Shown here: positions 34,440 through 48,446 of the stretch, piece by piece
Numbering within the stretch: the stretch's first letter is position 1
How the letters are laid out: each line of letters begins with the position of its first letter
Origin: Dioscorea cayenensis subsp. rotundata
Lineage: Eukaryota > Streptophyta > Magnoliopsida > Dioscoreales > Dioscoreaceae
Direction of reading: 5' to 3'
Assembly (NCBI RefSeq): GCF_009730915.1
Contig: NC_052488.1
Coordinates: 21,942,305-22,006,304, forward strand
DNA length: 64,000 nt
Made by a program: the position numbers and the translations under genes
The notes under the pieces: generated by a model
What the model was told of the DNA's origin: nothing
Database searches by the model: none
What the model saw: the letters and a program-made list of their open reading frames with translations, nothing else

Positions 34440-37200
34440 AATGTTTTACTTGGAAGTCTTGTGTATTGATTTCAAAGCCTGGTTTATATGAGTTTGTTTT
34501 GGTATTATTATCCCTTGTAATCACCTTTATGATTTTCATGTCTCTAAAACTAGTTAGAGAACTTCTTTAAGTAAATGAACATGTAGTTCATACATTGAAT
34601 AAAGACTAGTCAACTTTATATGTTAAACATCAAATTCATGTGCAATTGGGCGTTTCTGGTGTTCATGAATACATACAAAAGGTTTTACGTGGTGGAGTTG
34701 TTTACCGGATACCACGTGTCGAGATGGGAACCAAAGATGGTCACATGAGCTCCTCCTTTTGCTGACTTTGGTCTCTGCTCACAGCTTCTGGGTTCTGGGT
34801 TCTAATGATAATGCACACAAGTTGTGGACTAAACGGTTCACAGTTTTCAATAAATTAGTGATTTATTTATTTTTTTTTAAAATTATAAATTAATTCTACC
34901 AAAATATCCCCTGATCCATTCTATGTAGTGTAAATATATGTATTTTGTTAGGCGGCAATTATTTGATATAAACTCAAGGTTTGCATGTAAGTTTTATTTA
35001 TGTGTGCGAGTTACTTGTTATTAATATATCATGTTAAACTTTTTCACTAATATATTGTTGGAGGAGGTTTTTGTTTCTTCGATTCTTCATCATGCTAAGA
35101 TATTAGCAAAAAGTTTAAAATATGTTCCCATATATTTGTGAAGATATATGTGAGAATATCAATTTTATATGGTTTATTAGCAAATATCTACTTCTCACAA
35201 GTGTATACAAAAATATTTTGAATAAACATGTGTCTATTTAAATTATGATCATTACTTTGTCCAGTCATACAAAATAAAGTTTGTACTTTAAAAAAAAATT
35301 GGATAAATCACTTATGCTAAAATTGTATTTGTATTTCTCAAATCTTTTTAAAATATCTTAATTCATAATATATATATATATATATATATATTTGACAATG
35401 TGATCACTTCACATGTATATTTTAACTTTTTAATTATTTTTTGACAAAAATTCAATTTTTGACCTATTCATATAAGAATTTAAAACACTATTATTTATTT
35501 ATTGAACATTAGTGGATACACTTTATATATCCAAATTTTATTAGGTAACTTTTCATATATAGATTAATAATTGTTATACACTAATGCCAAAGCCAATTAG
35601 CATCAACGCTTTTTTTTATCATGTATAGCAATTGAAAATATATGGTTGCATTTTTTTTCATAATAGATAGTCAAAATACAAATTTTATAAAAATATATGT
35701 AAAATTTATATTAATAAATACTACTAGGATCACCAAGGTCTATAGGAGTCTTTTTATATTTTTTTTATATTTTTATATTATTTTTATTATTGTGGTAATA
35801 TTTTATTGTCACCCATCTATTCTTAATAGCTTCATTGTGTTTTTTTCCGCTCCTCTCCCTATCTTGCACTTTATGCTCTGTATCTTTTATTTTAATGTGC
35901 GTAGTTTATATTTTTTTTATAATTTTTTTAAAAAAAATACATATACAAGCCAATGCCATTTGTTAAAATAATAAAAATAATAATAATAACTCCAACTCCT
36001 AAATGCTTTATTTCACAAAACATAAGGGAAGGAATTGTGAAAGGCCAGAAAAATAAATAAATAATATTATTAAGTTGTATGTGAAAACCAAAGAGACAAA
36101 GTTTGAGAAAACAGGTCACATTTGCATTAGTGTCTGAAGATCTAGAATGGAATCCTATGACAACAACAATAGATTTTTTCTATTTCTTTTTCTATCATTT
36201 CTTTTCAAGAGAAACCCTCTAATTAGGCACATAAACAATGTCTGATGGAAGTTTCAGTCAATAGGTATTGGGTCTCTTATGCGGGGCATTTCTTTCAGAG
36301 AAGATCCGAAATCAAACCTTATGTCCCTACAGGGTGAAGCATATATAGTCGATTAAGTTTTTACTCCCCACACGTCGCATCTTTTGGGATTTTTGGTGCT
36401 TTGTCACCTTTAAAAATGTTCCGGTGAATTCATTGTGTTTGCTGGAGCATTTAAAAGGATGATAGAGAAGTATTTCCTTTATTCCAGAGACCAATCAAAC
36501 ATAAAGTTTATTTATTTATTTTAAACTTTAGTTGCCACTAGAAGAACAAAAGGAAAGAAAGGTCTCTTCATAATAATATTGGACCACAAAAATCTCTATT
36601 GTATTTTTGTTGAATTTTCACTCTGAAACTAAGACCCTTTTGTGATGCTGATTGAGTATTTTTTGAGATTGGAAAAATCAGTTAACCATTTTTAAAAAGT
36701 CACCAATTTTTGTTTCACTGGGTACTGATGTGGGTTTTTGATTATGGCTGTGAGTTTGTTATCCAAATCTAGTGTCATCGGATAAAAATACACAAATTTA
36801 ATGATTAATTTTTTATATATGCACATTTCCTTTATATATATATTAGTATTTGTCATTTCATAAAATACATGTATATATATATATAAATATTTCTAAAATA
36901 ATATTCATTTTTGGCACTTGAATCTAAATAAAAATATCGTTTTATGCTTTGAATTATTTTTGTAACTTTTTAAATATATATATATATATATTTATCAATA
37001 AAAATGTCAAGCTTGACAGACAATTGATAATTTGTTTCAAAAAAAAAAAATTTGATAATTTGTTTCTATAAATTAAAAAAACTAAAATGAATATGCTTTC
37101 TTAGTCTAAAAACAAAATTTCTAATTTTTCAATAACAAAATAAGGATTTTCACCATAAATGACTTGAATATAGGTGATCACCATAAAACAGGAACACAAA
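34440..37200. other. Long AT-rich intergenic region
   Basis: About 2.7 kb of AT-rich DNA with poly(T) runs and (TA)n tracts near 35369-35391 and 36975-36993. Open frames here are low-complexity Phe/Ile/Tyr runs and not credible. No RNA gene or transposon end was recognised. Confidence 0.5.
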
Positions 37201-37700
37201 ACGAAACCGAAATTTTTTCTTTCTAACAGAATAGTTACCATAAAACCATACTCAATACCTTAGATTGCAAACTGATTAAATGCCAACTACTTGCGCGGGG
37301 CTTCTCCTTCGAGATACCGGTGGAAAGGGAAAAGCTGAAATTACAGAGGCTGCGCCGGTGGAGACAACTTCGGAGACAGCTTCGGAAATGGAAAAACTGA
37401 AAACGCGAGTTGAGAAAAAACTCAGTAAACGGCTCCAGCAAATTTCTCTCTTGGGGTTACCATACGGAAAACCCCCTCACTTCCTCTCATACCGCCGAAA
37501 TGGCTGCAGTCACGACTCCCCATGCAAGGGCATTTTTGTCCATAAAATTTAAAAATCACTCCATTGACATCCGTTACATGCTTTGGGGATTGAAAAACAT
37601 GGAATTAAAAAAGAAGGGGTTTTTGGAGAGCGCAAAACTAACGGGGTGTTTTTGGCAATATGGCAAATTTAGGGGGTGTTTTTAGCAATTTCCACTACAA
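37200..37700. repeat. Unclassified repeat-like segment
   Basis: This segment is much less AT-rich than its surroundings. It contains a short open frame (37280-37552) of no known family, and ends with two similar phrases, ACGGGGTGTTTTTGGCAAT (about 37640) and AGGGGGTGTTTTTAGCAAT (about 37672). The abrupt change of composition suggests an inserted element. I could not define inverted repeats or a target duplication. Confidence 0.3.
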
Positions 37701-38398
37701 TATATATATCATAAAAACCATTGCAATAAACGACAAAAAAAAGTCTATTCCGAGAAAATAACGATCCATTCCTCACTCATGTGAAAGCAAGACTTTTTCA
37801 AAAGGGCTCAGCTTCAACTAGTTCAGAACTTCATAGTGTTCAAAGATTATTGAGTTTAGTCTCATGTTTTGAGAAAAAATTTTTTTGTTTGAATTACTAT
37901 ATTGTTTTAAAATAATTATATTGTGACATTAAAAATAATACATAAATTACTGTAATTATTATATGTTTATAAAATTCCTACCAAGAATAACAAAATTGAA
38001 AATCTTGTTATCAGCAATTGCATTTTCAACAGTTGAGAAAAAAATTGCTGATTTAGTATTTACATAAACAAACACAAATAAAAACCACCAATTTTTAACT
38101 TCATTATCATTCTAATATAAAAGAAACCATAAATTTTACAATGAACTTTGATAACTAACTGGCAACTTGTGTAACTGTTTAACCAATCACCATCACTCAG
38201 ATACAATTACAGAGAACTTCTTCTAAATCATCAAAGTAATAAACAAAAACTTTATACCTCCATAATTACTTCAATTCCTAGATCCTTCAAGTGATATACT
38301 CTACACTAATTTAGTTACATTCATAGTCTAATCTCTCACATATATCTCTGCAATATTATTCTCTGCTCATACTGAATTCATCGATGAAAAGCCGAAGA
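37701..38398. other. AT-rich spacer and 3' region of the bHLH gene
   Basis: No gene recognised. The last few hundred bases are probably the 3' UTR of the minus-strand bHLH gene. Confidence 0.5.
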
Positions 38399-39668
38399 CT
38401 AAAATGATATGTTTGTATATTGTGACTGCATTAGCCTTTGCCTTTTTCCAGACACAACATCAGATGAAGCAATTCTAGCTAAGACTTCTTTAATTGAATC
38501 CTTGAGAGAATTCATACACACATTCCCCTGACTATCCTTCTTGCACAATACGAAAACATTTCGTACTCGGCCTCCTAACGATATCATGTCGGCCTTTACT
38601 GCTCTCACTCTCAATCCCTGGAATGCTTGCATTAAATCTGCGAGCAAATCCGGTCTGTCATCGCAACATATTGAAGCTTTAATGTACATTATCGGTTTGT
38701 CGTCACCTTTGGATTCTACAATCACTTCATTTGTTTCAGAAGGAATTGTTTGCAATTTGGCAATATCCATTGCTTTTCTCTTCAGATCTTTCACTTGTTC
38801 AATCACTTTACCAAGCAGAGATGCTTTGTCCATCTGTATCAATTAATCCAATCAAAAACAGTAAGTTGATCATGAACCAAATCTGCATCTGATTATTCAT
38901 CCTACTCTTTAAGAATTTTTTTTTTTTCACTTTTTAGCATTCAAAGTGGAGGAACATTGAGAAATCTGAATCATAAATCACAAAACACTGAAAACCAACA
39001 CATGTAGTAGTAGTAGTAGTAGTAATTAATGCATGTTGGCCACTTGTTAATAATATCAATCTCTGTTCACTAATTAATTTAATTAAACAATGAATTATAA
39101 AAAAAACTACTGTTGATGATGATGATGATTATTATCATTATTATTCTTGTTTTTAATTAATTAATCATACTGTTTGCATTTTGGGATGTTCTTTCTGATC
39201 CAGAATTGACAAATCACAACAAATGTAATGCAACTTGACAAGTTGCAATTTTGCAACAGTAAAACAAATACATCCAACTCTCAATCTGTTACTGAATAAC
39301 TAATCAAACAAAGAAAGAAAGAAAAAAAACTGAGATTTTGAGACCAAGAATAGAAAACAAAAGTGTGAAAAGATGAAAGAAAAGACCTTGTTAGAATCAG
39401 GAATCATGCGGCGAAGAGTAGAGAGACGAGCATTGATCCTTTCACGCCTTCTCTTCTCAGCCTGACTATGAATCCTCAAAGCACTAGCAGTTCCATCCTC
39501 CTCTTCATAGACCTCTTCAAAGCAAGGATGAAGAGAAGAACCATGGGGATGAACAAGAGAAGGTAAACCACTAGTAGTACTAGTAGTAGTAAAGCCATCA
39601 TCATCATCTGGTGGCATCATCATCATCCCAAAACTAGCAAACAAGCACTTGCTAGTCATAAAAGTCAT
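38399..39668 (-). CDS. AIG1/bHLH30-like bHLH transcription factor with ACT-like domain
   Basis: Two exons, 39668-39387 and 38833-38399, give 238 residues. The start could be either of two near Mets (MTFMTSK). The bHLH domain is ALRIHSQAEKRRRERINARL, STLRRMIPDSNK, then across the intron MDKASLLGKVIEQVKDLKRK. It carries the H-E-R E-box contact residues. The C-terminal part (IKASICCDDRPDLLADLMQA, LRVRAVKADMISLGGRVRNV) folds like an ACT domain, as in the bHLH30/32/106/107 (AIG1) group. The intron between helix 1/loop and helix 2 is characteristic of that group. An Asp run and a Met run lie in the N-terminus. Function beyond DNA binding is inferred. Confidence 0.88.
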
Positions 39669-40978
39669 AAAGAAGAAGAAGAAGAAGAGATAAGAAGAAG
39701 AAGAAGCAACTACCTTTCAACTTGTTTCATGCTTTCCTCCTTGTAAAAACAAGAAAACATTGTTGTTGTAGTTGTAGTTGTAGTTGTTGTTGTTGTTGTT
39801 GTTATTCACTTATTTGTGGTGGTGTTGTATTTGATGTGAAATGGACAGCAGCAACCAATGACTGGGAGGGATGGTATCCTTTTCCACCTTCCTAGTCAGC
39901 ATTTGTACCAATCATCATCAACCTTGAAGTCTTGAACTATATATATATATATATATATATAACTTCACACACATACATTAATATATATATATATACATAC
40001 ATATATATTTATATGTATAACACTATAACTTGAATGGAGTTGCTTTTTTTTGTTTTTGTTTTTTGGGAGAACAAAATGAGGGGACAAAATTGTCAAAATG
40101 GCAGGAAGAATAGCAGGAATGGGCAGTGGTTACTTTTGACCTATAACAGAAAAATAAAGTTCATGGAAACTAGTGTTCAAACTTGAAACTGTTTGTTTTG
40201 AGCAGTGAAAAGATTGCATGATTTTTTCACAAGTTCGTCTTGAAAAAGTGAGAGATTAGTTACAGAGGTTTTCAAGTCTTGTGTGTAGATAGATATATAT
40301 ATGTGTATATATATATATGTATGTTTACAAGGACAAGCATAGAATAAATACCATTAAAAAAGGTAGTCTCCCAATGTTTGTTTGGTAGTGAGATAAAGAG
40401 GGACCATGCAATCTTAATATTGTTGAGCTGAGATCCCACTGGTACTACTCATCATGGGACCTTCCCCCATTTAACTCACTGGTCCACCATTCTTTAGCTT
40501 CTTCTTTCCTCCTTGTCTTCTTCTTCTCAACAGCAAACCACAACCCATATTCTCTCAATTTCTCTCTCTCTTACTTCCCCCCCTTAATAATTTGATTTTT
40601 AGATAAGATTTGATAGGTGTTGAGTTGTGGGTCCATTCACACATGTATTTTTGGGTTGAGGTTTGAAGCTATATTTTGATTAAATCCATCAGACAAATGT
40701 GGGAAATGCATAATTAATTCGGCAATATATATATATATATATAAAAGAAAAACAGCTCCAATTTTATTGATATGTCAATTGTATGTACAATTTGGCACTG
40801 CTCTCTGATTGAGAAATATTTACAAAGTTGTTGCAGCAAACTGAAAAAGGAGCAAAACAAAACTGATAAACAAAGAAACAAGACTGTCGCTGCCGAAGAA
40901 CAGTGCCGTGTGCTGATGGTGGCCGTATATACTGAAATGTGTATTATATAGCTCAAACATTTACACCAGCAGTTGAGT
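39669..40978. other. Spacer upstream of the bHLH gene
   Basis: Holds the leader and promoter of the bHLH gene (GTT/GTA repeats at about 39760-39805, (TA)n at 39940-39961), then CT-rich DNA and the 3' UTR of the next minus-strand gene, with a (TA)n at 40724-40743. No further gene seen. Confidence 0.5.
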
Positions 40979-43900
40979 TCATAGCATCATGTTAACTTCC
41001 GAGAGGTCATCCATAGGAATCTCGAGTCCCATGAAATCGTGGTCTTGTAACGCATCATCGTCGTCGATGTTCAGCCACGAACCGATGTCCTGTCCTTGGC
41101 CTCCAAAATCACCAACATCTAACTCAGGTAACTGCAAATTGCATAAATCCTGCACTCCAGCAGAGTCCGCCGGTAAAGACAGATCCTCCTTCACCGCCGC
41201 CGTTCCCTTTAATTTGGGGCCTGTCTCAGATGGGTCGGCAGTCCTACTCAGAAGACCGTTAACGGAGGCTGATAATTGTGTTAGCTTCTGCTTGGGCTTC
41301 GTTTTGTTCTTCCGTTCACCCTTGACGTTCGATAAGGACGGCCGACCAATTTTGACAGTGCTCACTCTAGATGCATTATCTTTGTTCTGGCCCCTACCAT
41401 CTCTGTCCCTTCCACTCCTCTTCCCTTTTGTACCACTTAAGAGTGAACTTCCAAGGCCTGAAGGCGGTCTTAATGCAGCCCCAGCACTCCCAACAACATC
41501 ATCAAGCAGTAATTCCCTCCTCTTCACCTTATTTAACCATGGCTCTTCTCTACCATTTGGTTGTTCTGACGACTGGCTAACAGGTCGGAAAGAGTTAGAG
41601 TATTTCTCATGTGTATCCAATCTTTGGCCCACTTGAGAGGCAAGACCCGGGCTGAGATCTGCAGAAGATATCGCGACAATAATTCAGTCAAAACAAATCC
41701 TCACAAACACAGGTTCAGATTGTGCACATGCACAATAGGAATCAGTGATGCTCAGTGAAAATTATATTACCTGATATAGTGTTTTCAGAATGTTGGGAGG
41801 ATGTGAGTTTCTTGGAGGCTTCACCATCTACTGCCATGTCCATGCCCTCTTTGACAATGCTGCAAGAAGATATGGATAGGAATATGTCCTTGCAAGCAGG
41901 TTCATTGAAGCAACTAGTCCCAGTCTTCTCAAATCTCTGGCATTTTGCGAGTGTCCGCTTAACAAAGGCGAGAGTGGCATGCTTCATATTTTTGTTCATG
42001 CTTTTATTACCAGTTGCGTTAGGACCCCAACAAGCCTGGAAGGTGATACAAAAATCAACCAATTAATGATCAATGGTAGACTACTTTTGATTATCTCAGA
42101 CACAGAGCACCTCTGAATGCAGAGAATTATTTGCTTCCAAATTTTGCTTTGAAGTATTGAGAATGCATATGGTATAAATTCTTCAGCTATTAAATGCAGA
42201 AAAACAAGTTCGTACTATAGTATTTTAGCATACCATGTATTTGTTGTAAGCCAATCCTACAAGCATGTCCATTGCAGTACACTCGAGTTTTCTACAGAAA
42301 ATAAGAAAAAGGAAAATGCAGTTAGAATAGATATCAACGAATGTCAGGATAGTACATATGCTGCTTCTAAAAAGATGCAACACTAAATTATCACCTATCT
42401 TGATCTTCCCTCGCCTCTTTCACTGTCTTCTCTAGCTTCAGAAGCAAGCCTTTTATCTTCTTAACCTATTGGAACAAAATATGAAAATTTTATTAGATTT
42501 TCTGGGATCATATACACACCATAAATTGCTACATAATACGAGATGGACTGAGGGTGATAGAACAGAAATCTTGGACTTAGAATTGATAGAAAATAAAAAA
42601 GACAAATAAAATGCACCTGCTCAAGCAGCTTCTCCTCCAAGTTATTGATACCGTCTGCAATATCTTCCTCCTCACTTTGTGTTAGGTCAGGCTATCAGTT
42701 TTTTTATTAAAAAAAACATACAGTAAATAGATCAGTAGCTCGAATACATAACTTGAAAATAAGAAGTTCAGTGTTCATGATAATTTTGAAACTTAATATT
42801 TAAGAAAATGTTGGACGAACAATAATATCTAATACAGGAAGCCAACAATACAGACTGAACCATGGCCTGATGACTGTTATTGTATCTAAGCAGCAAAATC
42901 ACATGGATAGTGCAACAAGATCAAATGCCCAATACTGCACTCAGAAGCTGCATTGCGTATAAATCATAAAGAATTTCAAAAATTAAGAGGTCCCATGAAA
43001 TAAAAGGTATTAAGGAAGAATAAATACAAAAAAATAAGGCGAAGCTATCTCAAGATCTTGAGTTCCATGGTGTTGGCAACTCACAAATGTGGCTAGAACT
43101 AGTAATATAGTTGCATTTACAAGCTTTGATCTCGAGTTAAAATTTCCAAGGGGATCAGCCAAAAATATGATATAAAAATCGTGCATATATCAAAGCAGTT
43201 TTTTGAGCTACAACAAAGACCAAATGATTCTTCTGATGGAAAGTCCTATACTGTATTTTGGAGGGGGAAAAAGGAGCAAAAGATGATTTACTAAAGCAAC
43301 TCCGACCTTGAAGATGATCACCCTCCCATGTCGTGTTGTAGCCTTAACTTTCAGTGAACACCAAAAAGTGGATGATTTAAACATGATGATTATGGTTTAT
43401 CTTTCCCAGAAAAAATAAAATGGTAAGCTTGTATGCTATTCAGCACCTAGATAAAAATCAGAAACTCATGATTATACAACTAACTTGAACAAAGAAATGA
43501 AGACAAGATAACACAACTTCTTGCAGTCAGAAAGCATACTTCCGATAAAAAAGCAGATCATAGCAAGAAGTTTTGAAAATGAGAACATACCACAGGTTCA
43601 GGGTGAAGACCAATTTCACTAAGCTCGAGAAGAATTCGATCATTGATACTCATCTGGTTATACTCAAAATCAGTGCAAGATGTCATTAAATGGTTTGGAA
43701 AGAATTCATCCAAAGAATTCCCATGTCTCGGTGTGGCTCCTGTGTTTCCCTCTAGCAAGCCATTATTGCTTCCAAAGTTGTTCTCCAGCAGTTCATCATG
43801 ACATTTCCAACTATGAATCTTGGTACCATTTTGAGTTCCGTCAGTGGTTTGGAAGTTACCAGGGAAATGAAAACCATTTGGGTTTAACTGGGTATCAACG

Positions 43901-46900
43901 TCATGTTTAACTCCATAGGCATCCTCATACGAGTATTCTTCACCCTTACTGGAGCCATAGTAAAACTTTTCAACCTCTTCTTCCTCAATTATAGCTGAAA
44001 GAAGAGCTTGGCAAATAGAAATTGCACTTTGGGTGCCAGTGCCTCTTGCTAACTGTTCTAGTAAAGGTTCATCCTGCTTTATGTGGCTGGTGATTTGTTT
44101 TTGACTCTCACATGAAGTTAAACCGGTACCATTTGAGACATGATCAGCATCTCTATTCCCAGGGGCTGGAGTGGGTGGCCGAGAAACATAACCAAGATCG
44201 TCCTGCATAAGAGAAGAGTGACAATTTAAACTACGCACAGGAGAAACAACAAAATAAGAAATAATTACCAAGAAGGCCTTGGGAACTAATCTCATTTAAT
44301 AGCAAATTATTATAGAATCATTTAACACATTACATTTTTCATATATGCAACATAAGTATGACAAACATAAATGGCACAAAAGGAAGAGTATTACACACAA
44401 CAAATACAGTTATCTGGAAAGAGAAAATTCAACTTCACAATTGTCCATGTTTAACAGGAAAGACTAAATAGTGAGAGACAAATACCTTCAGATTTTGGAC
44501 CCCTGCATCCGCACACGTATTAGCACAACTTTCATCCATGAGGTGCATCTGTTGATACAAAATAAATAAATAAACGACTGAAAAAGAAATTGTCTGTAAA
44601 CAGAAATGCTTGTTATAACTTGGTAAAAGGCATATAATCTCATTATTACCTGCTGGTTCAGATATGTTATATCCTCTGCAGAAAGGAAACGGAATATGGG
44701 CTCAATCTGCTTCCAAAATGAGTTGGGACAGGCCCGCACTGCACACCAGATGAGATGTTATTTATTTAAGCACCAGCCAACTATTTCACAAAATGATAAA
44801 CACATAAAACAACAGAAGTTTGTGATCTTACTGGTATTCACAGCAGCATTCGCTGCAGCTAAGAGCTCTTCATGGTCATCATCTGATTCTCCTGGACAGG
44901 TAATACACACTTATAAAATTGTGAGAATACGAGAAAAATGATGCTACCAAGTCTAATGGAAAAAATTCATGTACAATATATGATTAAGATACCAGCAGAG
45001 TCTAGGCACACATTATTCACTGAATGCCTGGGGCGTGTATAACCTCTCCGCTCAGACAATTTCTTCGAAGGTGGCCGACCTGGTTTACTAAGGGAAAGGA
45101 AGAAATCAAATAAGCCAAAGTTTAAAAAAATCATCAAGTTAAGTTTGACACATTAATCACCTTTCAATTTTCTCAGAACCAGCCCTCGCACTTCTCATCT
45201 GCTTTATGGTGGATGTGTTGTCCAACTTCTCAAATGTAGCATGCATGATAGAAGTTGTTGTCGCATAACCTCGTCCAATCCTTCCTTGCCTGCGAACACC
45301 ATCTCCAGTATCTTCTTCAGCAGCCACCTTGTTCTTTCTCGACGGCAAAATCAAAGTTGTAACTTTCTGTATTGATTGTACAGATTTCTCCTCTATCTCA
45401 CTACATTTCTTAGTCTTATCCCTTGACTTGCTTTCAGCAACTCCAGGATCCTTATTTTCCAATAAACTAGCTGGTAGAGTTTGATCAGCTTTTAATTTAA
45501 TTTGACTATTGGAGGACAAGTGCCTTGCGGGCCCTAACCCATCTGTATTAATGGATGCAGTTTCTACTGTTTCAGGTAGTGTGAATTCATCATGGCTTGA
45601 GGTAAGGGGGGATAAATTTGATCTTCGAGCAACACGAGATATCTTCTGAGGCCTTTGTCCAACCAACTGTGCTACAGGGGATGATGCCAATTGAGATGAT
45701 GAACATTTGCGATTAATAGCCCTGTTAAAACCATTGACCCTATTTGTGGTCTGAGAATGATCCCAATCGTCAGTATTTGCTGGAATTCGATGAGTGTTAG
45801 GGGATGCCCTTGCAAGAGAACCTGGGTTTGATCTTGGTGCTCGAACAGATGCATTTAACTTTGTTAGTGGAGCAGGACTACCAGCCAGGTTCTCTTCACG
45901 ACCATTTTGCCTATAATGATTAATATTATGCGATATTCCTTACGAATTTTAAGAAAAAATTGAAAAAAGAAGACAATATCTCTAGCAGGAAAAGAAAATA
46001 GACTTGGATGACGTTTTAAAACAAATTACAAATAACTTTTTAGTGAATAAAAGTAAACCCCAAAAAAACTTTTTATAAACTGCAGTTCAACATTAAGTTC
46101 TTACTTGTTCACAGCTTTAAGCGTGGAACCTTCCTTATCTAACCCCAGCGCACGATCTCTTCTGTCATTAGAAAGTGAGCTGCTGTCTTGATCATTTCTT
46201 GGTGAAGGTCGCATGCCAAGACTGTTTTGTGGAGAAGCTAAATCTGATTTTCCAGGGCCAATAGTTCCATTAACAGGTCCAGACCTGCAGCTAAACATAT
46301 TTAGCAAAAGAGACTAATTGTCTAGCAGAAAGAACTGAAGAAGGCAATTGGTCAGGTTAGACTCATTAAAACTGATATAGTTCATTAAAACAAGACTATT
46401 TGACTCCCAGAAATTCAAAAACAAACAATCACCAGCCACTGATATTTCTGAGTAAAGGACTCAATATATACACAAATATTCCATACCTTGTCACAGTATC
46501 AGAGATCTCCTTATGATTTTCAATAGTCAATTTTGATATGGGATAATTATTTAAAATAATACCAAAAGAATCTGATGGTCAGCTGGCTAACAGAAATGTC
46601 CATCCATGTTCAGTTCACAATGGTATAGGTGCTGAAATCGAACACAAATACAACCTGATCCTTGTTAATAGAAAAATAACATACAGGTACACTAGCAGGA
46701 CCACCAGTCCATTTAATCCTAGTTACTTGGATTTGTCATTTATATCACTCATAACAATCTACCACTTACTCTTGAAGTTACAAACACACTTCAATTTCAT
46801 AAGGGGATCAAGCTGAACCAATAGTTTGTCAGAATATTAGAGTATCACACCTGAAGCCATGGGTGTTGCTTAATCTTGGTCGAGCATCATTGCCAAGTTT

Positions 46901-48446
46901 TTGTTGGGTCCCTCGTTTGGGTTCCCGATCACTATCAAGTGGCCGAGTAATGACAGCACTTGCAGAAACATCTGATTTGATCACAGAGCGCTTCTTCTTC
47001 AGCTTTGGTTTTTCCCATCCATCTACACTAGATGTTAGAGCTCGAACCTTTTCTTCTGATGGTGTAGAGCCACCATTTACAAGTTTGTATATCTCTTTAT
47101 CCTTATCAGAAAGTCCAGATGATCTGGCTATGCCATTAGCCCGTGCATCCATCTGAAACACATAAGATCGCATTAAGTTAATATTAAATTATCACAAACA
47201 TGTGCCATCTAGAATGGCATAAGTGAAAGAATATGACGCATTGTGATTAAGGATCAGGGATATGCACTCATTACAATATCCACACCATCATGGTCCTTGT
47301 TATATTATTTGGTTAACAGATAACCTTACCAATCAAAGCCACTATATTAACAAAACAAAAATGCACCATACTCCCCTGATAAGATGTAGTGTCTAAACAA
47401 TATTAAGTGAGAAAACATCAATGACAGCAATTAGGTCAAATGGATAGGACTTACAGTCACCAAAATTTGAAACCACAAAATGAAGATGTAGGAAAAGAAT
47501 AAACCACAAATTAAAAGTATTGGCTCTGAAAACCCACCCTCCCTTCCATCATAGATGTTCGGACTCTCCTGTTTGCTACAGTAGCCTTTGCTCTTTCTTC
47601 CATTTTCTGAGGCCCAAGTTCTAGGCTATTAACATTCATATGAGTCTGCGGCCCTACCTTGGGCACGTTTGCTCCCGGAAACAATGCATTTGACCGATCA
47701 CTTGATGAAATATCACCTCGAGGACGTTTTTTTGACAGATTGGGACAATATTCCTCGAGCTTAGAAAGAGCCTCAGTGAATGCTTTTGCTCTTTCCCTAT
47801 CAAAATTTGTTGAGTACCAAAGATAAGTTGATGTGCAAAAGAGCTGCCCCATGCTTAACAAAATTAAAGAAATAACCATCTAAGAGGCATCAGAGAATCC
47901 AACAAATAAAAGCAGATGAAATGGAAATTGATATGATAAATGGTCAAAAATCCAGAATGCAGAACAGAACTCTAAACCAAGAAAAAGACAATTCATATAA
48001 GATAGAGTGGTGCATTACAAAACAGATGAGAAATACCTTGCTTTGATAGAACCCTCACTGAGATTGGCCCTCATGCGTTTGAGTTCCTCCGAGGAAGAAG
48101 GAGGTAAAGGCTTTGTGTTTATAGTAGGAGGCACAGGATCCTCAGGTGAGAGGCCCAGAATAGAACTTAAACCTTTTTTTACTTCTAGTGTTCTAAGGAA
48201 TCGTTGGTCCAGAACTACTGTTCTCAAATCTGAAAAAAGCGATTGAAACATATTGCTCATATCACCTTGGGATAATGTGGAACTAGACCTGGACATGCTT
48301 GGCAATAGAGATGGCAGACGATTCCCAGAGCCCTCGCAAAAGCTTCCTGTTCTTTCCAGTGAAATATTTCCATAAGAACCACGCTGCCCATTCAGGTACA
48401 TGGGTCCATCAGGGCTAGACAAGTCAAATTTGCTACTAGCTGCCAT
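40979..48446 (-). CDS. Large nuclear-type protein of unknown function (At4g29790/At2g19390-like)
   Basis: Fifteen coding exons (5' to 3'): 48446-48037, 47796-47538, 47152-46851, 46284-46105, 45910-45161, 45087-44993, 44891-44832, 44738-44650, 44548-44486, 44202-43591, 42691-42617, 42465-42395, 42291-42234, 42035-41771, 41658-40979. All phases join, giving 1,322 residues. The N-terminus (MAASSKFDLSSPDGPMYLNG, SGNRLPSLLPSMSRSSS), the middle (GQRPQKISRVARRSNLSPL, GDGVRRQGRIGRGYATT, HEELLAAANAAVN) and the end (DHDFMGLEIPMDDLSEVNMM) match, from memory, plant proteins often labelled serine/arginine repetitive matrix-like. It is mostly Ser/Arg/Lys-rich and likely disordered, with a helical stretch DGINNLEEKLLEQ/VKKIKGLLLKLEK. 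No catalytic domain is visible. Function unknown. Confidence 0.88.

Noticed and set aside
35642-36119. Phe/Ile/Tyr-rich frames in the 34.4-37.2 kb spacer
   Set aside because: Low-complexity translation of AT-rich DNA, no splice or start context.
41000-41636. 215-residue plus-strand open frame at the end of the large nuclear-protein gene
   Set aside because: Antisense shadow of the last coding exon, which has conserved C-terminal motifs on the minus strand.
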